A stretch of 64,000 bases of DNA from Aphanomyces cochlioides (taxonomy: Eukaryota > Oomycota > Saprolegniomycetes > Saprolegniales > Verrucalvaceae). Under the pieces are notes generated by a model. That model made no database searches, was not told the DNA's origin, and worked only from the letters and a program-made list of their open reading frames with translations. Both the position numbers and the translations under genes were made by a program. The first letter of the stretch is position 1; each line of letters starts with the position of its first letter. The stretch is from positions 124,001 through 188,000 of the forward strand of contig JAHQRK010000041.1 in the NCBI GenBank assembly GCA_019828595.1, given 5' to 3'. Below, one piece after another: positions 39,788-47,133 of this stretch.

Positions 39788-42787
39788 ATGGTTGCTACCC
39801 GCTCGACCAACCCTCGTGCCCCATCTTGCTCCTCCGCGTTCTCTCCCTCGGCGTCCAGCCCCAGCGATATGGACGTCATCGTCGTTGCTGACCCATCCCC
39901 AAGCGATACCGACATGGCGTCGTCGTTGGAAGAGGACGTCGACGATGCTTCCAACGCTTCGCATCATGACGCGTCTACGAATCCGCTCCCTACTCCAACG
40001 CGCGTTCCGTTTCCACGTCAACGTGCAACCCCTTCGAAACCGCGCCGTTTTGAACCCTTGCCTGTGACTCGCTCGACGAAGGCTTGCGATCCCGCGAATG
40101 ATCCAACGACCTCTGACACTTGCGACGAAGCCTGGCAAGACGGCGTTCCAACCTCGGAAGATGTGCTCATGACGTCAACGACCTTGCCCGAAGAATCTCC
40201 ATCAACCACGTCCATCGTGAGTGATGGTGGCTTGCCTGGCAAGACTCCGTTGGGTTCTGTTCCTTTCGAGAATGTTCTCTCGACGAGTGATAGTGGCTTC
40301 TCGAAGACTCGCTCAAGCACCGACGTCAACATGACGACATGTCAAGGAAGATTCGAGAACAGTCCATCCCTGAGTGAAGGTCCCTTCTCGAAGAATCCCC
40401 CGAGCGACAAGTCCACTCTGGCGACAGGTCAAGATCCCATCGAGACTAGTCGCTCCATGAGTGATGGTCTCTTCTCGAAGAATCATCGGGCAAGATCTGG
40501 AACAATCGCGAACAACCCTGTGGCCAGTGTTGGTCATGGGAATACTCAAGACCAAGTCACCCATGGAAGCTTCTCGAAGTCCAACGCGAGTGAAGGTCAA
40601 ACGTGTGACTCTGTCCACCATGGGACAGGGTCCGGACAAGACCAAGCCTCTGACGCACGCTTGAGTGTTGGTCTGACGCACGACTCGGACTCTCACTCAG
40701 TCCGCCAGCCATCGTCTCAGGCTTCACCCGGATCGCATTTGGAAAACATTTCTCAATCTGGCGGAGCCCAGACACCTGGCCGTGGCCAACCCAACAACCG
40801 CCAGGCCCCCAACGACGTATGGGCCTTCCAAGCGCAACAGCGGTCTCAGTCTCCCAAGGCCATCAAGACCAAGGACGTTGCTCCTTACCAGCCCACGATG
40901 GAGGAACTCGAACCCCTCCTTCGCAAGCGTGCTGCTGGAACCCTCACGTTTGAAGACACCCTCCCGATCCAGAAGCACTCGGCGCGCGGCATCGTCGGCT
41001 GGTTGCAGATGCCCACGGGTGCACACACGAAGACCATCGATGTTTCAGCTGCCATGGCATCGATCCTTTTCGACAACCAAGCCCTCGGCCTCGACACTGC
41101 GATTGCTGACATTGTGAGATGCGAGAAGGACATCCCGAACCGCATGCTCAAGTGGGGTGTTGCCTCTCACGAAGCGATGACGAAGCTGCGAGGCATCGCG
41201 TTTAAGATTCAAGTCGCTCGAGATGGCTCGTCCCAACACTTCACGATGAACGTTCCGCACGTCCTCGGCGGATTTTTCATGGACATCCCTCAAGGCCTTC
41301 AAGATCAAGACGAAGAGCGCCTGATCTTCGACGTCATGACCAAGTTGGAGCCACGCTTCCTGTGGGGCTCCTACCCCAACGTTTCCTCTTCAAGCGGTAT
41401 GGCGAGCTCTCGGTACCGCCTTTACTTTGAAGGAACCTCCGTACCAACGACCATACAGCGCGACGGCCGTCTCGTCGAAGAAATTCTTTTCAAGGGCCGT
41501 TGTCTCCGCGTGTACGGTCAAGGGTGGTATTTTCGTGACAAGAACTTGGTTCGTTTGGACCTTGATGCAACGTCCCGCCAATATGGATTGAACAAGCCAG
41601 CTCCCAGCCCAACCAACCCGCCTTCTTCGACTCCCAAGGCGCCAAAACGTCGGAAAACTGCGCAAGCCAACCCTCCGCAGTGGACTGGCGTCAAGGCGTC
41701 GAGAGGCAAGCGCAAGAAGACGCAACAGCAAGTGGATTCCCCCGAGCATGGCCGCTCTTGGATTTCGCCCAACATGTTTGAAGCCCTCGACGAACGTGTG
41801 TGTGTCAACCCCGAGGAACACGTTGCTCAGTTTGGCGATTACAAGATCTCAACGATTGTACCCAAGCTGGACGTCTCGGATGACCCTCCCCACCTCCCTA
41901 CGTCCGGTCAATTTGTCGGCGGCACCAAGATCCAAGATGGCGTTCCCAAGCGCATAGAAATGTCTCTTGACGAAATTCTCGCCGAACTACAAGACCTCGA
42001 CACCAAGACAGCCAAAGTTCCATTGCATCTCTCAACCCAAGTCGAAGATGCAGTGACCAACAGCTCGTTCAACCTTGCCCAACTCATCAACGACGGCCGC
42101 GTCGATATGCTGTGTAGCCATCTCGAGCGTTCCCCGATTGAATTTGGCTTGCAACTGCACCGACTTTTTGATGAAGACCGTGCATGCTTTGAGTACTTTG
42201 TGAGACAACGCCTCCTCCATCGGTGGCTTCGAGCGACTTGGGGTGGAGACAAACCGTTCTCCCAGCTGTACTCATTGACGTGGGGTGTGCGTATGACCCG
42301 CGAGCACGTTCAAGCCATCTTCAGCAACATCGAGCTATTCAAGAACATCGACTTCATCGATACTACCATTGACGGCGACGAGATTTCCCTCCACCGCGGC
42401 GACCTGGAAGAAGTGTTGGCTGTGGCAGAAGTTCTCTTGGCCATTCATGCTCCAACGTACTACAACAGTGATGCTGCGATCGTGGCCTCTACCAAGTACC
42501 CGGTCACTGCACTGGCTTCTCATTTGGGCTCCCGCTGTTTGTCGGGCGTATCGCTATCTGCCATATTGCTTGACACGAGCTTCGGCCTCTTGATTTGGAA
42601 TATCATGGAAACGTTGTATGCCGGCGAAGACGAGAAGTCGCGATACGTCTTGACCACGATCCTGGAATTCCATGAGGCTGGCTCCCTGGACCCCACCTTC
42701 GACAACCAAGTGATGTTCCAACCCGACACTCAGACACTCATGCTGGGAGATGTTGCGAACGCAACGTCTGTCGCGTTCCGTGGCTAA
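39788..42787 (+). CDS. Family B ORF1 protein (999 aa)
   Basis: Start chosen at the first ATG (MVATRSTN), which aligns with the A ORF1 start; an upstream TTG in the leader is ignored. Residues ~1-340 are low-complexity and contain a degenerate ~29-residue repeat marked by S(D/E)G-x-FSK. The core from NDVWAFQAQQR to FKGRCLRVYGQGWYF, the basic GKRKKT patch, the SWISPNMFEALDERV block and the C-terminal region all match A ORF1. It ends CGT GGC TAA. The first-cistron position implies an RNP protein; no known domain recognised. Confidence 0.88.
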   Translation: MVATRSTNPRAPSCSSAFSPSASSPSDMDVIVVADPSPSDTDMASSLEEDVDDASNASHHDASTNPLPTPTRVPFPRQRATPSKPRRFEPLPVTRSTKACDPANDPTTSDTCDEAWQDGVPTSEDVLMTSTTLPEESPSTTSIVSDGGLPGKTPLGSVPFENVLSTSDSGFSKTRSSTDVNMTTCQGRFENSPSLSEGPFSKNPPSDKSTLATGQDPIETSRSMSDGLFSKNHRARSGTIANNPVASVGHGNTQDQVTHGSFSKSNASEGQTCDSVHHGTGSGQDQASDARLSVGLTHDSDSHSVRQPSSQASPGSHLENISQSGGAQTPGRGQPNNRQAPNDVWAFQAQQRSQSPKAIKTKDVAPYQPTMEELEPLLRKRAAGTLTFEDTLPIQKHSARGIVGWLQMPTGAHTKTIDVSAAMASILFDNQALGLDTAIADIVRCEKDIPNRMLKWGVASHEAMTKLRGIAFKIQVARDGSSQHFTMNVPHVLGGFFMDIPQGLQDQDEERLIFDVMTKLEPRFLWGSYPNVSSSSGMASSRYRLYFEGTSVPTTIQRDGRLVEEILFKGRCLRVYGQGWYFRDKNLVRLDLDATSRQYGLNKPAPSPTNPPSSTPKAPKRRKTAQANPPQWTGVKASRGKRKKTQQQVDSPEHGRSWISPNMFEALDERVCVNPEEHVAQFGDYKISTIVPKLDVSDDPPHLPTSGQFVGGTKIQDGVPKRIEMSLDEILAELQDLDTKTAKVPLHLSTQVEDAVTNSSFNLAQLINDGRVDMLCSHLERSPIEFGLQLHRLFDEDRACFEYFVRQRLLHRWLRATWGGDKPFSQLYSLTWGVRMTREHVQAIFSNIELFKNIDFIDTTIDGDEISLHRGDLEEVLAVAEVLLAIHAPTYYNSDAAIVASTKYPVTALASHLGSRCLSGVSLSAILLDTSFGLLIWNIMETLYAGEDEKSRYVLTTILEFHEAGSLDPTFDNQVMFQPDTQTLMLGDVANATSVAFRG

Positions 42788-45700
42788 GGTGGTCGCGGCC
42801 GGTCTCTTCACCAAGTTCCCCATACTCGAACTGACCACTGCCAACCTCAATGGGCTGAAAGACAACGGACATCTTGTGGCGCGGCGACTCCAAATTCCGA
42901 CCCAAGCCGTTTTCTTTCAAGAAACCAAAATCAATAACATCAAACATCTCGAAACCTTCCAACTCCACCTCAACAACGAAGTAGGCGTTGGCAAATACAA
43001 GCTCTTCACCAACGATCTCCGCACTGATCGCGTCGACTCACTCAACAATCGGCGCTGCGGTGTGGCATCGTATTTCCATGGATCCATGCCTGGATTCCTC
43101 GACCTGCAACACTTGACCACCCATGACCGACCTGGAAGATACATGGTTGTTCGAACTCAGTGGGACGGCGTTCCTGTGTACTTTCACAACGTCTATGCCC
43201 CGGTTATCGCTCACTCTCGAGCACCGTTTTTCGACGATCTGCCTCGCGACTTTGAAGACGACAGCATTCACTTTGTCGGAGGCGATTTCAACTTACCCCT
43301 GGAAGAGCATCTGGACGCGACTCGACCTCGCCAAGACCACAACGCTGGTAAGGCGGAATGCATTGCCTGGCTTTCAGCACTTGGTGTTATCGATGCGTGG
43401 AGGATGCACCACCCCAACGAGCGCGTTTACAGCGGCCCTGGTCGAAGCAACCGCCTCGACTACCTGTTTGTGGACCAAGATATCGTCGCTCAAACGTACG
43501 CACGTTCAAGCTATTCCCCAAGCAGCTTTGCAGGCGACCACATGGAACACAAAGTGGTCCTCTCCTGCGAGCAGCGAGCTCCCGACCGAAGTTACTGGCG
43601 CCTCCCCCGTGAGCTCTTAAAGAACCCTCAAGTAGTCGCAGCGATCAAGGCCGAAGCCAATCAACTTTTGGACGAGATGCGCGCAGACGACACTCAAAAC
43701 TTTGGCGCAAAGTGGTACGGCTGGTTGAAGAGAATGAAGAAGCGTCTCCAAGTCAGTCATCGCCAGTACATTGACTCGATGAAGTACACACTCAACAGCC
43801 TCAAGATGAAGTGGCTTACTTCCCGCCGAGCATTCGACATGGGACTCGTTGAGACATCCATTGTTAATACCGCCCGTCAAGCCCTTGACACTGCCCGCAG
43901 CGAGTACCGACAGTTCAACCTGGATCAGCAATTCGACTTTCACGCCAACGTCAACGAGCGAGGTACCAGTCACTTTTTTCGTCGACCCAAGGGGATCAAA
44001 GTGCCGCTCTCGTCCGTGACAATCAACGGTGTAACGTCGACTGACCCGTCTGAAGTCAAGGCTGGTTTTACGTCTCATTGGAAAAACATCATGGTCACTC
44101 CAAGAGACCAACCACCGTTGAATCGGGCCCGTCGCCGAGCTATCATTCGAGCCATTACTCGACGTCTCACTCAAGAACAGCGCGACGCTCTGGAAAGTCC
44201 TCTCACGGCGGAAGACCTGTGCGGCGCGCTCAAGTCTATGAACCCGAACAAGTCTCCTGGTTCAGACGGCTGGCCTGCAGCTTTCTTTCAAGTCTCCCCG
44301 GACGTATTCGCCCAAATCCTGCTCAAGGTGTTCAACTACCAACTCACCCATCACGGTCACCTCCTGCTCCAACAACGCCGAAGTGCAGTGGCGCTCTTGT
44401 TCAAGGCTGGAGACAGAGGCGACCCTGGCAACTATCGGCCGATTACTCTCATGTCGGTTGAAGTCAAGATTCTATCGCGGGCGCTGGCCTACCGTCTTGC
44501 ACAAGTTGCCCCATACCTCGCTCACCCAAGCCAAGCTGGTTTTGTCCCTGGCCGTCGCTTGCACGACCACGTGATGCTGGTACAAGCATTGCAGACTTTC
44601 TGTACCAATGAAGACCACGACTACTACGCGACGTTTCTCGACTTTTCCAAGGCATACGATATGGTTGACCAAGGCTTTCTCTTCGACGTACTCAAGGAGA
44701 TGAACATCGGTCCCACATTTGTGTCTTGGGTTCAGTTGCTTTACAATACGCCTCTGGTCCAGATCATTTTCAACGACGGTCTTGGCCCTACCATACGGCC
44801 TACCCGCGGAGTCAAGCAAGGTTGCCCCCTATCGTGCATGCTCTTCGTACTTTACCTCGAGCCACTCGGCGAAATGCTACGCGGATCTCCTGATTTTGGT
44901 ATTCCCCTTCCAAATGGAGACTCACTGACGAGCATCTACTTTGCCGACGACACGACTCTACTCTCGTCATCCCTCCAAGCGGCGGTCGAGCAAATGGCAA
45001 TTGTCGAAGACTTTTGCTCTGTGTCTGGAGCTCGTCTCAACGTTGCCAAGTGCATGACTTTGGCGCTCAACAACAATCTCGATATCGAAGACATCGACGA
45101 TGGTGGCCTCTTGAACGTCTTGCCGAGCGAGAAGCCAGTGAAATACCTTGGTATTCTCTTTGGCCACCGACTGCCGCGCGATTTTCAAGTCCAGCAACTG
45201 AACGACAAGTTTCTGGCTGCGTTTCAAACGTGGGGAAGTCGTGCGCGAACCATCCAAGGCCGCAAACTCATCGTATCGACCATGTTGTTGTCGTTGTTAT
45301 GGCATGTCACGGCTGCAGTGTATGTGCCTCCAACGATGGTTGCCGTTTGGCAAAGAATGGTCAACAAGTACATCCTTGGTCGGAAGACGCAAATCACCGA
45401 CCATCATCGCTCAACTATTTGCCGCAAGTGGCAGTTCGATCAAAAACTCGGCCTCGGTATTCCGCATGTGGCTTCGAAGCTTCGGACTCAGCGACTGCTG
45501 CGGCTCCAACTCTTGATGCAGCCCAATTCACCCAACACATTTGCCCCATGGAAGTTGCTTGTCAAGAGACAATTTTCCCGTGTCATGAACAAGCTGTATC
45601 GCGACACCCACCCGTTCGACTTTCTCACGTACTTCCCCAACCACAGCTCCAAGTGGTTGTTTTTGTGGGAGCTGCATCCTCTTTGGCACGACATTTGGCA

Positions 45701-46904
45701 TCAATGGGCCGCCACACCTATGGCCAAGCGAACCGCTTCGCCACCAAGCCTCGAAGAACTTTTGAACCTCCCCGTGTGGCTGACATCCTACCCCGCTCTG
45801 CAAGTTGGTCCTGCGGGTGCTACATCAAATGTCGTGAAGACTGCTCTGTGTCGTCGATGGTGTAGACATGCGTCTCAAAACGGTTTCCACTGCCTCAAAG
45901 ACTTCTTGACACGGCAAGGGACATGGCCTACAAGAGCTGCGTTTATTGATCGACTGTCATCCAACAACCGTGCGGCACAAGTGACGTTACAAGCGAACGG
46001 CGCGATGGGATTTGCAGCACCCGAACGTGCTGGTCAAGTTTATAGCCACCTCACCAAGATATTCGACCAAGTCCTCCGCACGTCTGGCGTTCGAACTGGA
46101 ACTGCTTTGACCGATATCGATACAACAAGTCACCCTTTCAAGGCACTTTTCAAAGATCAATTGCTATCCTTCGAGCGTTGGCCCAAGCGACTCGTATCAC
46201 GTTTGGCGCATCACGCCCCTTCGGATGGAAAACCGCACCCAGTGGCGACATCGTCCCGCGTCGAGCAACAAGATATTGCGACCTACGTGCGACTCATCCG
46301 CAAAACATGCCGTTGGCCGCCTCCCCTCCATGGCGACGTTTGGTTTCGACTGTTGTTCAACATGCTGCCTGTCAACTCGCGCTTGTTCTACTTGCAACCT
46401 CAGCAGCCAGACGTAATTTGCTGTGTCTATACCAATTGCGACGCACCGGAGAACCAACACCACGCCTTCCACACCTGCTCTCGCGTGTATCCCCTTTGGC
46501 GTTTTCACGCGACCGCTTGGCGATGCTTCGGTGTCAATTTCGATTGGACTGCCATCACCAACATCGACCGCTTTCAAGTCAACGAACGCGGTAGCCAGCT
46601 TCAAGACATACTGTTTGTGCTCTGGGCTCTTCTGTGTGCTTCCAACCTTCACTATATTTGGACAACGCACAACGCCGCCAAGTTCGAATCGAAGAAGCCG
46701 CCTCCGCCAGAAATTTGGCAAGAAGTCAGCTTCATCCGATGGCATGCATCGATCCGCAGATGGCTTCGCCTCCAAGAAGTTGACAGCCCTCAACGAGTGG
46801 AAGCAATATCAGCAATCAATACTTTGCATAGACAACCTGTCTATCGCCCACTGGTAGCCAAGTACCCGACTTTGCTCGCGCTCCAACCTTCAGCCCCAAA
46901 TTAA
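42750..46904 (+). CDS. Family B ORF2: APE endonuclease-reverse transcriptase
   Basis: 1384 aa from an ATG 38 nt before the ORF1 stop, in the +1 frame. Endonuclease: Asn34 (NLNG), Glu58 (FQET), HNVYAPV ~146-152, Asp179/Asn181 (GGDFN), RLDYLFVD 235-242, Asp263-His264. RT: KSPGSDG ~501-507, NYRPITLMS, motif A Asp631 (LDFSKAYD), RGVKQGCPLS ~686-695, FADD 731-734. C-terminal knuckle C1225-x4-C1230-x7-H1238-x4-C1243, like the zf-RVT type. This layout fits the L1/Tx1-like branch, which is known for site-specific members; exact clade is not established here. It would nick the tRNA gene between nt 14 and 15 and prime cDNA there. Confidence 0.95.
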   Translation: MLRTQRLSRSVAKVVAAGLFTKFPILELTTANLNGLKDNGHLVARRLQIPTQAVFFQETKINNIKHLETFQLHLNNEVGVGKYKLFTNDLRTDRVDSLNNRRCGVASYFHGSMPGFLDLQHLTTHDRPGRYMVVRTQWDGVPVYFHNVYAPVIAHSRAPFFDDLPRDFEDDSIHFVGGDFNLPLEEHLDATRPRQDHNAGKAECIAWLSALGVIDAWRMHHPNERVYSGPGRSNRLDYLFVDQDIVAQTYARSSYSPSSFAGDHMEHKVVLSCEQRAPDRSYWRLPRELLKNPQVVAAIKAEANQLLDEMRADDTQNFGAKWYGWLKRMKKRLQVSHRQYIDSMKYTLNSLKMKWLTSRRAFDMGLVETSIVNTARQALDTARSEYRQFNLDQQFDFHANVNERGTSHFFRRPKGIKVPLSSVTINGVTSTDPSEVKAGFTSHWKNIMVTPRDQPPLNRARRRAIIRAITRRLTQEQRDALESPLTAEDLCGALKSMNPNKSPGSDGWPAAFFQVSPDVFAQILLKVFNYQLTHHGHLLLQQRRSAVALLFKAGDRGDPGNYRPITLMSVEVKILSRALAYRLAQVAPYLAHPSQAGFVPGRRLHDHVMLVQALQTFCTNEDHDYYATFLDFSKAYDMVDQGFLFDVLKEMNIGPTFVSWVQLLYNTPLVQIIFNDGLGPTIRPTRGVKQGCPLSCMLFVLYLEPLGEMLRGSPDFGIPLPNGDSLTSIYFADDTTLLSSSLQAAVEQMAIVEDFCSVSGARLNVAKCMTLALNNNLDIEDIDDGGLLNVLPSEKPVKYLGILFGHRLPRDFQVQQLNDKFLAAFQTWGSRARTIQGRKLIVSTMLLSLLWHVTAAVYVPPTMVAVWQRMVNKYILGRKTQITDHHRSTICRKWQFDQKLGLGIPHVASKLRTQRLLRLQLLMQPNSPNTFAPWKLLVKRQFSRVMNKLYRDTHPFDFLTYFPNHSSKWLFLWELHPLWHDIWHQWAATPMAKRTASPPSLEELLNLPVWLTSYPALQVGPAGATSNVVKTALCRRWCRHASQNGFHCLKDFLTRQGTWPTRAAFIDRLSSNNRAAQVTLQANGAMGFAAPERAGQVYSHLTKIFDQVLRTSGVRTGTALTDIDTTSHPFKALFKDQLLSFERWPKRLVSRLAHHAPSDGKPHPVATSSRVEQQDIATYVRLIRKTCRWPPPLHGDVWFRLLFNMLPVNSRLFYLQPQQPDVICCVYTNCDAPENQHHAFHTCSRVYPLWRFHATAWRCFGVNFDWTAITNIDRFQVNERGSQLQDILFVLWALLCASNLHYIWTTHNAAKFESKKPPPPEIWQEVSFIRWHASIRRWLRLQEVDSPQRVEAISAINTLHRQPVYRPLVAKYPTLLALQPSAPN

Positions 46905-46995
46905 CAAGCCCCAAGTATTTATTCAACAAGTCAAAAATCGCTGTACTCCAAAGCCCAAAGTAGAAAATCTGCTGAAGCATTTGGAAGTGGGATGA

Positions 46996-47045
46996 GCCGT
47001 TAGTAGGCAATATTAGTATTAGTAGATATTGAAAGTCTATTAATA
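46996..47045 (+). promoter_or_regulatory. 3' UTR double hairpin, family B
   Basis: Stem 1 GCC/GGC with a 7-nt loop (46996-47008) and stem 2 TATTAGTAGA/TCTATTAATA, ten pairs including one G-U, with a 9-nt loop (47017-47045). Both occupy the positions of the family A stems, and both families share GGGATGAGCC before stem 1, AATATTAGT between the stems and CCCCATTG at the end. Other copies: 54341-54390, 3801-3850 and equivalents in the remaining truncated B elements. Confidence 0.7.
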
Positions 47046-47066
47046 TACCTCCCCATTGCAGTGCAG

Positions 47067-47080
47067 TGAGCTATAGAGGA
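47067..47080 (-). repeat. tRNA-Asn stub between two tandem B elements
   Basis: TGAGCTATAGAGGA on the plus strand. It is the 3' duplication of the first B element and the 5' border of the second, proof of two independent insertions in one tRNA gene. Confidence 0.95.
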
Positions 47081-47133
47081 TAGTTTCCAATTTGCCAGCT
47101 ACCCCGCAGTACCACTCTACGCTATCTGACAAT

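Larger units (their letters stand above)
39736..47066 (+). mobile_element. Family B LINE, full length (7,331 bp), copy adjoining tRNA
   Basis: 52-nt 5' UTR, ORF1, ORF2 overlapping by 38 nt, 162-nt 3' UTR, no poly(A). The 3' end has five extra bases (GCAGTGCAG instead of GCAG) before the tRNA stub. Both ORFs are open. It adjoins the intact tRNA, so it should be younger than the B element at 47081 that lies behind it. Confidence 0.95.

Noticed and set aside
39788..42787. Upstream TTG start (39746) giving a 1013-codon ORF1
   Set aside because: Lies in the conserved leader; the ATG at 39788 aligns with the family A ORF1 start.
45014..45865. 283-codon plus-strand ORF inside B ORF2 (also in other B copies)
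   Set aside because: It is an alternative frame of ORF2; its recurrence only reflects duplication of the element, and its composition is not protein-like.
46197..46793. 198-codon antisense ORF across the B ORF2 C-terminus
   Set aside because: Shadow of the ORF2 codon pattern; no independent start context or family resemblance.
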